NCBI GenBank assembly: GCA_029490685.1 | Contig: CM055959.1 | Span: forward strand, 46,830,096-46,894,095 | Origin: Schizonepeta tenuifolia | Lineage: Eukaryota > Streptophyta > Magnoliopsida > Lamiales > Lamiaceae | DNA: 64,000 nucleotides | Direction of reading: 5' to 3' | Shown: piece after piece, positions 49,027 through 60,456 of the stretch | How the letters are laid out: each line of letters opens with the position of its first letter | Position numbering within the stretch: the stretch's first letter is position 1 | Notes under the pieces: model-generated | Seen by the model: the letters and a program-made list of their open reading frames with translations, nothing else | Databases searched by the model: none | Told to the model about the DNA's origin: nothing | Position numbers and translations under genes: made by a program

Positions 49027-49804
49027 GAGGCCTTCATTCATTCAACAAGATAAAGAAGATAGACAAGTGCGAGAAGAGACTAAAGAGCGAAAGAAAGAAC
49101 GAAAAACTGCACTAAAACAAAACTGCTTTTATTCTCTAAGAACATCACTAGTTGAGAGTTCATAGAGTGTTAGATTCTGTCTTGGTATTTTAGATCTTAG
49201 TTTGAGTCTTCGTTTGTTCAAGCTTAGATCCTAGCTCACTTCTTTGTTTGAGCTAGTAGTTGGAAAAACCCACCCTTTTACACATCCTCTCAAAAGGATT
49301 GTTAGGACCCTACTCTTCCCAAAATTGAGTAGATAGGTTGATAAGTACCCGTAAACTTATCTTAACGGTTGCAAAGCTCGCGTAAGCTTTGTGGTTGCAG
49401 TCCTAAGGAAATTGGACTGAGTTGTGTGGATTCACAACTCCCCGTGGACGTAGGAGTTCTCTCCGAACCACGTAAATCTTTGTGTGTTTGTGTTTTCTGT
49501 TCAGTTAATTATTGCATATCCAACTAACCAACTAACCAGCACTCAAACTGCATTTTTACATTCTCAACTGACTTGGTTATTGGCCGACCTTGCATCTGAG
49601 TGTGAGTTGTTTTTACGAGTTAGTTTTTGTTTCCACCACATTCCGCACAGCACTACACTTCCAGCTGAGTATCCTTACTCAGTTGTGATTCTAGCTAAGT
49701 CGTTTTACTCGGTTGTGATATTTTTCAGGGGGTTATTTTAAAATTCCTAACTGGTGTATTCCCCCCACCCTCCATACACCAGAACTCGTATCGGGTCCAT
49801 CAAG

Positions 49805-49816
49805 TGGTATCAGAGC
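49805..49816 (+). promoter_or_regulatory. Primer binding site (initiator-Met tRNA)
   Basis: TGGTATCAGAGC lies two bases after the 5' LTR, a perfect copy of the standard plant copia site. Confidence 0.95.
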
Positions 49817-49949
49817 AGTGGTTCAAAAGACTGCTGACTCTGTTTCACGAGGTGTGAATCGAGGTGCTTTTCTTCAGTGGTCAACTGAATAGATCCTTTT
49901 CACGTTAGTGCATATCTGCTTGCATCTGTTTTCTGTTTGTTGTGTGCAG

Positions 49950-52345
49950 ATGGATATTAAAGACAAGATTGTTGTTATGTTCTCAGTTGTGAACTATACA
50001 TCCTGGAAGACTCGGATGAAGAAGATTCTACTATCCAAGCATCATCGAATGCAACAAGTGATTTCATCCGGACCAATCACCATCATGGAAAAAGTCACTC
50101 GAACTCCAACAAATCCCAATGAAGGGGATACAACTGAGGTGATGGTTGAGAAAAAGCCAGAAGACTTCACTCCTGAGGAAGCGAAAGTGAGCCAGCTGGA
50201 TATCTGGGCTCAGAGCACTATCATGTCCACAGTTGGACAAGACTATCTTCCATGGATAGAAGAGTGCAACACAGCTAAGGAGATGTGGGACATTTTGGCA
50301 TCTCTTAGTGAAGGGAGTGATGAAACTAAGGAGAACAAGTTCTCCCATGCTTGTCAAGATTTTGACAACTTCTGTCTAAGAGCTTATGAAACCATTGATC
50401 AGTTAGAGCTTCGGTTCATGGATATCATCCGAAGGATTCAGTCTATCCGACGAGGAAAATATACTTTGAGAGAGATCAACCTCAAAGTATTACAAGCCCT
50501 TCCAGCTGAGTGGGATACCTTCACCAACATTCATGAAAGCCGAGCTGATCTTGGAGAAATGGGAACTGACATGCTGTTCTCAATCCTGAAAGGAAATGAG
50601 TACAGGGTGAACCGACGAAGATCAACTCAGTCCTCGGTACAGACGAGTCGACATGAGGATGTTGGATCAGCAACAAAGTCAGTTGCACTTCGAGCTGATT
50701 ATTCCAAGCCGCGAACATCAAGAGCAACAAGATCTGCGGACACAGCTTCGAAGGAGCCAAGCAGAGAAGAGTTGCAACAGAGTATAGCCGCCTTGTCAAA
50801 GAAGCTAGCTGACATGGATACTCGGTTCGGAAAATATAAGCGGTTCTACAAATCCAACCGAACTCGAGATAACTCAAAGCCTGTGACCAACAGTTGCTTT
50901 GAATGCGGCAAAGAGGGACACTTTAAAGCTGATTGTCCAGATCTCTCGAAGAAAGAAAGAGAAGCGTTGAGGGCCAAGCAAAATGCAAAGAACAAGGTCA
51001 TGGTTGCAGAAGAAGCAGCTGATGACACGGACATCTTCACTGACACCGAAGATGAGGACGAGCTGACCTCCACCAACAACGCTATCGGACAGGATCAATG
51101 TCTCATGGCATTTGGAATTGACCAGAATGAAGCTGAGGTACATTCTAGTCCAATTAATTTAAATTCTTCCAATGTTTCTAACATGCAGGAAAAAGTAGAG
51201 GAAGAGTTGGAGCCCTCTTGGGGTGATTTTCTGGAACTCAGTGACGAACTGCATCAGCAAAGAGTTTAAGAATCTTCAAGAGGAGTTTGTCAGACTTGAA
51301 GAATCCTTAACCGAAAAGGACGATCTGATTAAAAGTCAAAACGAAGAGATTGATAATCTCAAGAGTCAACTGAATGAGGCTAAGGCTCCAACCGATGAGG
51401 AGCTGAGGAAGCAGATCAAGGAGCAGCATGATCAGTTGAACAAGCAAGAGGAACAGATCGACCAGCTGATGAAGAAGTCAGACACACAGACCTAGCATAT
51501 AGTTGTTCTTCTCAAGGATCTACAAACTGAGAAGGACAACCTGATAAAGCTATATCAATCATCCAAAATCATCGAGAATCTCATCAGTTATAGAAGATAA
51601 ATGGATGACATGTCTGGACTCGGCTACGACGTGATCAAAGATACTGGAATTCCACCCGCAACCTTCATCAAGACGGTGGATGTCACGGTTGCCAAACCTA
51701 ATCCGGTTGAGTGTGCAACTCCCCAACATAATCCAACCTCCACGTCACAGCAAGCACAACCAGCTAAGGAAACTACAACTAACAAAGGAAAGGGAGCTGT
51801 GACTGGAGAACTGAAGAATTCATCGGTTGGGACAACAACCGAGAGGGAATGTTCTAGAACTCAAAAGAGGAATCGGAGACGTCGGAGATACAATCAAAAC
51901 CGACCACAGAACCGATCTCAGAAACCGACCTCTGAACCGACCATAGAACCGATGGAACAAACTGAACCAACAGGGATTAAACCAACCGAATCAACATCAG
52001 TTCCATCATCAGTATCAACATCGGTTCCATCAGAGTCAATCGATATGGAACAGTTCCAACAGCTGCAAATACTCATGCCAGAACATGAATCAACAATAGG
52101 GCATGAATAACTATCGTCGACAGTCAGGACCATGGAATCAGACTCAGCCACAGAGATTCCAAAATGGCGTCCGACCTCGTCAACAAAATAGGGAGAACGC
52201 CTCTCCTCCTAAAGTTCAAAATGGGAGAAATCCATCTCCTCCCAAGAAACAGAACATCAACAAAAACAAGAAGCCTAAGGATGACCGAGGTGTTGTTATA
52301 GTTGATGGAGAAGAAAAAATAATATGGAATGATAAATCTATCTGA
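49950..52345 (+). pseudogene. Gag of the Sirevirus-like element, broken
   Basis: The start ATG at 49950 (MDIKDKIVVMFSVVNYTSWK) is chosen because it opens the typical copia Gag; the upstream ATG at 49908 adds only a leader-like stretch. The Gag domain is open to 51269, with LEEWDTF-like 'LPAEWDTFTNIHESRADLGE' and a CCHC knuckle CFECGKEGHFKADC near 50895-50936. After a frameshift near 51240 comes a coiled-coil segment (LEESLTEKDDLIKSQNEEID), then stops near 51495 and 51598, a P/T/S/Q-rich stretch with a basic cluster (KRNRRRRRYNQNRPQNR) and a last piece to 52345. A long Gag with a coiled-coil tail is known for Sireviruses. It would form the particle and bind RNA. Confidence 0.85.
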
Positions 52346-52437
52346 ATCTACAGGGATAAATGATCCACAGTTCAAGGGGGAACTGGTTGTAACCCTCCAG
52401 GAGCCAACTAAAATTGGTGACCTAAGCGTGTTTCTCT

Positions 52438-55400
52438 GTGCAGGAGCAGGAGGAACAGCTGAGGAAGAATAAAGCATCTCATACCATGTGGGTGATGGAT
52501 AGTGGATGCTCAAAACACATGACAAATCTGAAGGATTTACTTGGGAGTTTCGTGGAGAAGGAAGGACCATCAGTTACCTTTGGTGACAACTCGAAAGGTC
52601 ACACCAAAGGCTACGGTACCCTTGAAACCAATCTAGTATCTATTCCAAATGTGTCATATGTTGATGGATTGAAGCATAACTTGCTCTCCATCAGCCAATT
52701 CTGTGATAATGGTTTCTCTGTCAAGTTTGATGCGCAGGGCTGCAGGGTTAAAAATGTTGAAACAAAGCAAGTCTTATTGTTGGAAAATCGATCCCCAACC
52801 GGGAATGTCTATTATGCAGATTGGAACAGTAGTCCTCCTGACACCTGTCTTCTATCAAAGAGTAGTTCAGATGTGAGCTGGCTGTGGCACAAAAGGCTCA
52901 ACCATCTGAACTTCAAGACTATGAACCGACTTGCAAGACAGGAACATGCAAAAGGCATTCTGAACCGAGTGTTTTCAACAACACATATCTGCAGTGCATG
53001 TCAGTTGGGAAAGCTCGCTAGATCCTTCTTTCGGTTGAAAACAACTCCCTTAACCGACCGAGTATTGCAGCTGATCCATATGGATCTCTTCAGGCATGTT
53101 ACTTCAAAGAGCATGAATGGTAACGAGTATACACTTGTTGTTACTAATGATTTCTCCAGATATACGTGGACCATTTTCATGCGTCACAAAAGTGTAACCC
53201 GAGATGAGCTACCCAAGTTGATGGATCGGATATCGAATCAACAAGAGATGAAAATTATTTCTATCTGATCAGACCATGGAACCGAGTTTCTAAATGAAAC
53301 CATCATCGAATACTGTGAGAAGCATGGAATTACTCATCAAACATCAGCTGCGCGTACTCCACAACAGAATGGAGTAGCTGAGCGAAGGAACCGAACGCTG
53401 AAGGATGCTGCAACATCCAGGTTGACAAGCTCAGCTCTGCCAAAGAGATTTTGGACTGAGGCAATCAACACAGCCTGCTACACCCAGAACCAGTCTCTTC
53501 TAACCAAACGGTTGGGAAAGACTCCATATGAGCTATGGAGACGCAGGAAGCCTGATATTTCATGCTTTCGCTTGGTTCTAAGTATTATATTCACAACAAT
53601 GGGAAGACTCAGTTGAAAACTTTTGACGCCAAAGCTTCGAAGGGCATATTTCTCGGATATGCCGCTCGGATCAAGGCTTATAGAGTTTTTAACAACAATT
53701 CTCGTGTTGTGGAGATAACACCTCATGTTAGTTTTGATGAATCTACTTTTGAGTGCAGGGAACCGGCTAAAGGACAACAAGCTGATCCACATGTTCCACC
53801 AGCTCTCACCAGATCGCAGATTCTAAGGCAGAAGAATCTAGCTGAACCATTGGTATGGGCAACTGAGGATGATGATCCTTGTTCCTCTAAAGATGAATGT
53901 GAGGACCCCAGCTCATCTCAAGGGGGAACCTTAGCTGATGTCACTCCAACTGCATCAGCATCCGAAGCCCAACCGAGCCCGGTTCGAGATAATGTCCATG
54001 TTGAGGATCCAGACTCCACAGCTGATAAATCATCAGTTCTAAAGATCCCAGCATCTCCCACAGTTCAGGATACCCCATCAGTTGAAATCACGGAACAACC
54101 ACTATTGGAAGAAGAAGGAAGACGCAACAAGAGATGGTATGAAGATCACTCCAAGGACAACATTATTGGAGATCCAGCCAAAGGAGTGAGTACTAGAAGC
54201 AAAGTTACAAATCCAGACTCAGCTGAGAAAGATTCCAGCATTTATGCTCAATATGCTGAGGAGTTGGCAGTTCTGGAAGAGTTCGAACAAACAGGAGATG
54301 TTGCCATGATATCTTATTTCGTAGCTGATGTGCCAGAACCGAAGAATGTTGTGGAAGCTCTCAGCTGTGTTCACTGGATAACAGCCATGCAAGAAGAGCT
54401 GAATAAATTTCTACGCAACTGTGTATAGGAGTTGGTAGAAAGACCAAATGGTGTCAAAGTCATTGGATTAAAGTGGATCTTCAAGAACAAGAGAGACGCC
54501 ATTGGATTCATCGTGAGAAACAAGACAAGGTTGGTAGCTCAGGGATATTGCCAACAAAAAGGAATTGATTTCGAGGAGTCCTTCGCGCCTGTTGCAAGGT
54601 TGGAAGCCATCCGAATTTTTCTAGCCTATGCCGCATTTCACAAATTCAAGGTCTATCAGATGGATGTGAAATGTGCATTCCTCAACGGTGATATCAAGGA
54701 AGATGTATATGTTGAACAACCTCCTGGTTTTGAGACTGGAGATGGAAGAGTGTATAAGTTGAAGAAAGTGATCTATGGATTGAAGCAAGCACCCAGGGCT
54801 TGGTATGACACTCTATGTGGTTTTCTTCTAAACTCGGGGTTCAAACGAGGGTCAGTTGACAAAACACTGTTCACCATAAAAGTTGGAGAAGACATACTTG
54901 TCGTGCAAATCTATGTTGATGACATCATATTCGGTTCCAAGTCGGAGGAGCTGTGCGAGAAATTCTCAACTCTCATGAAGGAGAAATTCGAGATGTCAAT
55001 GATGGGCGAGATGAACTATTTTCTTGGACTACAGGTGAAGCAGTCATCAAAAGGGATTTTCATTAATCAGTCCAAATATACAAAGGAGCTCATTACAAAG
55101 TCCGGTTTGCAGTCAAGTAAAACCACAAGGATCCCGATGAATACTAACTGGAAGATTAAACCTGGAACTGAGGGAAAGCTCGTGGATGCCAGTAAGTATA
55201 GAGGGATTATCGGTTCTCTGCTATATCTAACCGCCAGTCGGCCAGACATATCTTACGCGGTTGGAGTGTGTGCTCGGTTTCAAGTTCAGCCAAGAGAAGC
55301 ACACATGTTGGCAGCAAAGAACATCATTAAGTATCTGAAGGACACTGTTAATGTTGGGTTGTGGTATCCAACCAACGATAATATCCAACTGACTGGATAC

Positions 55401-55883
55401 TCAGATGCAGAACTAGCTGGAGATCGGTTAGACAGGAAGTCCACATCTTGACACCGTCAGTTCATGGAAAGCAAGCTAGTCTCATAGTTTTCCAAGAAAC
55501 AAGAATGTGTTGCCACTTCTACAACCGAGTCAGAGTTTATGGCTGCTGGTAGTTGTTGCATGCAAGTGTTGTGGCTTAAGCAACAGCTGAGAGACTATGA
55601 AGTCGCAACTGGACAGGTTCCCATCCATTGTGATAGCTCAAGTGCCATTGCTATCTCTTTGAATCTTGTTCACCATTCTCGGACGAAGCACATCGACATC
55701 CGACATCATTTTATCCGAGATCATATTGAGAAGAAGGATGTATCTATGGAGAAGATTCCAACTGAGATTCAGAGAGCTGATATCTTCACCAAACCTCTAG
55801 CCGAAGCTCGGTTCAAGATGTTATGTGATCTCCTTGGATTGTTGGATCCATCAGATGAGGAACCAGCTGAGATGAAGAGATAG
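52438..55883 (+). pseudogene. Pol of the Sirevirus-like element: protease, integrase, RT, RNase H (broken)
   Basis: Protease WVMDSGCSKHMTNLKDLLG (active Asp near 52498); pre-integrase zinc part with WHKRLNHLNFKTM and ICSACQLGK; integrase with HMDLF, SDHGTEFL and TPQQNGVAERRNRTLKDAA (Asp, Asp, Glu); RT with KWIFKNKRDAIG, QMDVKCAFLNGDIKEDVYVE and catalytic YVDD (54917-54928); RNase H with GYSDAELAGD and HHSRTKHIDIRHHFIRDHI. The stops are TGA at 53266, TAG at 54426, TGA at 55449 and TAG at 55485, with one frameshift near 53570. Otherwise the frame is continuous. At two of the TAGs the family has Trp, and at the first TGA it has Arg. Confidence 0.92.
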
Positions 55884-55891
55884 ATATCCAT

Positions 55892-55920
55892 CTGAGGGGG
55901 AAGCTCAGATGAAGGGGGAA
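55892..55920 (+). promoter_or_regulatory. Internal polypurine tracts just after pol
   Basis: CTGAGGGGGAAG (55892-55903) and GATGAAGGGGGAA (55908-55920) follow the pol stop by 8 and 24 bases. They have the form of copia plus-strand priming sites but lie 4.5 kb from the 3' LTR. Confidence 0.55.
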
Positions 55921-56004
55921 TCTCAGATCCAGATCGCCAACCGAAGACATCAGACGTCAGCTGAACAGATGAACTCGAGTCAGCTGATGGTATGCCAAAA
56001 CATT

Positions 56005-56100
56005 GGAACACAACTGAATCCGACATCAGCTGACAGGAACACAGTTGATTCCGACATCAGCTGGCAGGTGAACACAGCTGATCCCGACATCAGCTGGCAT
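56005..56100 (+). repeat. Three repeats of about 32 bp between pol and the third ORF
   Basis: Units start near 56005, 56036 and 56070 with GAACACARCTGA-like words and CCGACATCAGCTGRCA. They contain CAGCTG palindromes. The 450 bp that follow (to 56554) show no ORF or other structure. Confidence 0.8.
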
Positions 56101-56554
56101 GTATCATTTATGGCTGAAGGTGTTTATGTCTTAAATGAGAATGTTTGAAATAAATTCAAACATTCCTGAAGCATGTCAGTTAGATTAAAATAGCCATCAT
56201 AGCGCATTTAATGTAAAGTACGGCTGAACATCAATAGCCCTACTTTATAGTGCGACTGGGCTAACATGAAAAATAGTTCACCTTCTCACGCACGGGTGTT
56301 GGAACTCGGAATGTGACGACAGTCAAAGCTAGTCAACAGTCGCGAGATCACAGCCGTTGATGGATTCGCGCCATTCAACCCTAGCCGTCGATTACAAACG
56401 ACCCACTAACCTATAAAAGGCGGTAAATCAGGAAGTGATTTCTTACCTTCTACATTTGTGATTATCTGCTTAACTGTTCACCTTCGTCTCCGATTTTGTC
56501 TCACCATTTTCTGCAAGTTTTTCTCTCTATGTATAATCTTCACAGCAACTCTAA

Positions 56555-59500
56555 ATGGCACCAAAAGCTTCTACACAAGGAAAGAAGATGTCTTTCTCAG
56601 GACCTTCTCTAGTCCCTTCATCATATGAGGAGTCTTTCGACATGCTGTTATTGAAGATTCATTTTGAGCAGATTCTATCGGACAAAGCACTGGACTCGCC
56701 GGTGTTGTCTCCCCTCGCCAATCTTCTCAGGGAGAACGGCCTTCTGGACTGGGCGACGCTTTTCCCCACCCACCTTCTCAGGCGGCAGGTCGGGGAATTC
56801 TACCTAAACCTGCAATCTCCAATCGACAGCAGAGATGGCCTCGTTACGGAAATCTCTTGTCGACAGCGAGATGTTCTGGCCAGAACCATCCGCCGTGTCA
56901 CCATTCCGATTCCAGTTTCTGATCTGCTACGCTCCATCATCCCACCGAACCTGACCGCCACAGACACAGTTGAGAACATCACCGATGCGGAAGCCGATCA
57001 ATTTCTGGAGAGTGCTCTCATCACCCCAGAAAAATTGAAGAGCAACATGCAGAGAACAAAGTTGAAGTCCGAGCATCGAGCAACTGTGAGGAGACCCCAT
57101 GTATCCAAGGTCATCTTCGGATACAACGGGGCCTTTAGAGACATCAGCCGACCGAAGCTCAAGCAACTGATTGCTTTGGAGCACAAACACAAGCACGACA
57201 TCAACTGGTTCAGTTATTTCGAACACCAGTTGACACTGGAAAGGCAGAAAATTACAGAAACCACAACCGACTCTGGAGAGAAGTTATTGAGTGTCAAGGG
57301 AACTCTCAACTTCGGAGCCAAAATTTCTGCTCTGATCCTTTTCGCCACGAAGGATCAGAACATGGTCTGGGAAGACTTGAGGAGACCCCTGTGAAGAGGC
57401 AGATGCTATTCCCAACTGCCAAGAAGGCTCAGGATGTGATTATGAGTGTTTATACTCCTAAAGACAAGAGGGAAGCTGTGAAAATAGCTGAAGAAAAAGA
57501 TACAGCTGAGGAGCTACCCCCTGCTGCCGGCCGACCATCAAAATCTACAACTGCACGCCGACACAGAGCTGAGTCGGAGAAGGAGAAAGAGGAAGAACCA
57601 GCTAAGAAGAAGTTGAGGCTTCGCCTTAAGAAGTCAGTTGCCAAACCAGCTGAGAAGGTACCAGCTGAGGAGATACCAGCTGAGGAGACTCCAGCTAAGG
57701 AGGCACCAGCTGAGGAGGCACCAGCTGAGGAGCCATCTGAGTTAAGTCACTCAGTTGACGCGGCTGCCTTCGAGGTTGTCCCTCACAAAGATGTGATGGA
57801 AAGGATGGAAACTGAATCGGGAGACGAGCCGACCTTGTCCTCGGATGCATCTTCCTCATCCAAGGAATCTGAAGATGTTCCAACCTCCCCCACAGCAGGA
57901 GCTGATGTCGTACAGCCCGAACAGGTTATCCCAACCGACATACAGCCAGAAATTCCGAGCTCCCTGCTCGATGCCAACATTGTGACCATTTCTTCGGCCA
58001 ATGTTGAGGAACCTATTGATGCCAACATCCCCACCCAACCAGAAATTCCGAGCTCCCAGCTCGATGCCAACGTTGAGACCACTTCTTTGGCCAACGTTGA
58101 TGAAACCATTGAACCGATTCCATATGAAAATCTCTCTCCCTCCCCCATCGATGACGAAGCTGATCGTCAAGCCGTCGCGCTGGAGCATGAAGGCAAGCTG
58201 GCCTATTGCTTCCAAAAGTTGATCGGGATGTTCCCTGAAGCGCGTGACATGCCCACTTTTGCCACGCTTGGAACCGAGCTGCTGTATCAGTTTAACATCA
58301 TCTTCAGTCACTGGTATGTGAAGGAAGATACCATCAGGATACACAGCTGGAACCAGCTGAAGGCAGATGAATCAAGAATCAGGGATTACTTCAACTACAC
58401 CAACCTGGAGGTTGCATACAACAATAAAATTGCACTGCTGACTCGTCGTCTGGACATCAGCAAGGCGGAAGGAAGAGACACGAGGGAAACAGCTGAACAA
58501 GATTGCATCAATTTCCTGGACAACATGCTAATCAAATCTGCTGATTTTGTTGATGATCTTGATGCAGCTGCCGCAGCAGCCAAACAGGAAGAGGAAGATC
58601 TTCAACAGTACATGGCCAATCGACAAGCCATGGTCACTATTGAACAGCCCCCAACTTCTGACCAACAAGCTCCAGCTGATCAGCCAGCGCCCTCCACAGA
58701 CGAAATCTGCGAGCTGATAGCTGAGAGGGTCAACCAGCTGAGAAAGGAAATGCTTGCCAACATCCAGCTCAACACAGAATATCAGCTGAGGATGATGGAA
58801 GCTCAGGCGGAGAAGCACATGAAGTTGCAGGAAGAGCATGATGAGCTGAAGATGAAGCTGGATGACTTCTCAACATCTACCAGTCAAGACATCAATGCCT
58901 TGAAGACAACTGTTCTGGGGATCAGATCAGATCTGAACGTCTTCAAATCCATCTCAGACTCCAACCTGGCCAAATCTCAACAGACTCAGGACGAAGAATG
59001 GGACTCTCGATTTGAATCCAGATGGGCTGAGTTCGTTGTTTTCCAAACTGAGGTAAATGAAACCTTTGCTGGACTAAAGAAAGACGAGCAAGAGCGCTGT
59101 GACAATGAATTGGCAAAGAAGGTTGAAGTGGAGTGCGCTGTCGATGAACTCTTCAACCAAATCCAACAAGCTGAACAGCAACTCACCTCTCTGGATGGCT
59201 CAGTCGCAAGCCTTGTTGCTGATGCCAAAAAGGGGGAAGTTGGGGAAAATGTGATGCAGCAAGTTGAGATCGGGGAAGATGAGACACCAGCCGAAGAATC
59301 TCAGCTGAAGACGGCCCAACAGCAGAAGAAAGCTCAGAAGAAGAAATCCACTCCGAAGCCAACCGACAAGACCCAATAGCTCAAATCCATTGTTGTTGGT
59401 GGAGATGAAATGGCGAAGGATATGGAACAGGCAGAAGAGTATGGAGTTTCCTATAACTCCATAGCCGAGATCGCAGCCGAGCTCGATGCTGAACTCGACG

Positions 59501-60012
59501 GTATTACAACCGAAGAGTGTATTGCTGCTGCTAAGGCTATGGATGTTCCGGAAAAAGACTATATGAATCCATAGTGGATAGAGAAATGTGCTGCCAACCA
59601 AGCTTCGAGAGTGAACAAATTTGAGGAAGAGCTTGCTAAGGTTACCAAGAACTTGGACAAGAACATAGCCTCCCGCAGCCGACGAAGAATTGAGAAACAC
59701 CAAGTGAAGGCTGAGGCAAGGATGAAGCAACAGCGACTGCCAGGGAAGATCAAGCTTCAAAGTCGCTTCAGGTATGTTGACAAATAGATGCCAGCTGAAT
59801 GGAATGAAGATTGGGAATCTTTCAAGCAAGAGTTTGTGAATGATTTCTATTACAGAAAAGTGTTCACAACTGAGGATCCGAGGAAAGCCTTCAAGGAAGC
59901 ACTAACCGAGCTACACTCTGGGGATTCGGGCATGTTCAGCCAGTTCAGGCGAGCAATGATTGATGCGAAACTGGATATGAACACTGTCCCCGTCCCTCAG
60001 AAAGTCACATAA
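56555..60012 (+). pseudogene. Very long third ORF of the Sirevirus-like element (env-like position), lightly broken
   Basis: The ATG at 56555 (MAPKASTQGKKMSFSGPSLV) opens 279 codons, with an unnamed helical domain including LANLLRENGLLDWATLFPTH, LLRRQVGEFYLNLQSPIDSR and VTIPIPVSDLLRSI. A frameshift at about 57390 leads into 662 open codons (57391-59379): a basic region, PAEE-type repeats (57655-57735), an acidic/serine-rich linker with the repeated IPSSxLDANV unit, then long Q/E/L-rich segments that look coiled-coil. The same frame continues past TAG codons at 59377, 59572 and 59785 to 60012. The parent would be about 1150 residues, longer than usual env-like ORFs. No signal peptide or membrane span is seen. 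Function is unknown; a structural or RNA-packaging role is as likely as an envelope. Confidence 0.7.
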
Positions 60013-60442
60013 CTTCCTCCATTCCTCCCAGACTCAAGAAATCCCAACCGACAGAAAATAGCAGCTGAAGCAAGATGAGTTTGCCAAGAACATGGAGTTG
60101 ACATCTCGAAGGAGTCGGATGCGAAAAGAGATATTTTTGTTAGAATTTTCAGCAAGTATGGGCTAAAGTATTACCTAAGTTAAAGTTTTTGAGCAACTGA
60201 TGTATTTTGTTTTTGTGCATGATTTTTGTAACCATCAGTTGTAATAAAAACTTTTCATCAGTTATCCGATTTACCTTGACGTACAATCTCTAGTTGTCCA
60301 AGCTCTGAATCGCAAAGTTATTTCAATACCATGTTATAACTGTGCTAACTCTTTTATGTTTAATCTTATAGACTGTCTAGAATTTCAGCTGAGATTTTAG
60401 ATAGGTCAGTAGGGTTTAGATCAGTAGGGTTTTGGCATCATC
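60013..60442 (+). other. 3' non-coding stretch of the copia element
   Basis: About 430 bp between the end of the third ORF and the purine tract. It has no ORF. TCAGTAGGGTTT occurs twice (near 60406 and 60421). Confidence 0.6.
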
Positions 60443-60456
60443 AAAAAGGGGAAAAT
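60443..60456 (+). promoter_or_regulatory. Polypurine tract before the 3' LTR
   Basis: AAAAAGGGGAAAAT ends at the base before the LTR start TGTTGG. This is the expected plus-strand primer site. Confidence 0.8.

Larger units (their letters stand above)
48254..49802 (+). repeat. 5' LTR of the copia element
   Basis: 1549 bp, from TGTTGGGAAATTTATTAAAG to GGGTCCATCA. It carries a repeat cluster (48525-48643), TATAAATA at 49019-49026 and a downstream leader rich in short direct repeats. It has one GATAAGTAC…CTTATC unit where the 3' LTR has two. Confidence 0.93.

Noticed and set aside
57856..58344. 162-codon minus-strand ORF and others antisense to the copia third ORF
   Set aside because: They are shadows of the PAEE- and Q-rich frame; no motif is recognised in them.
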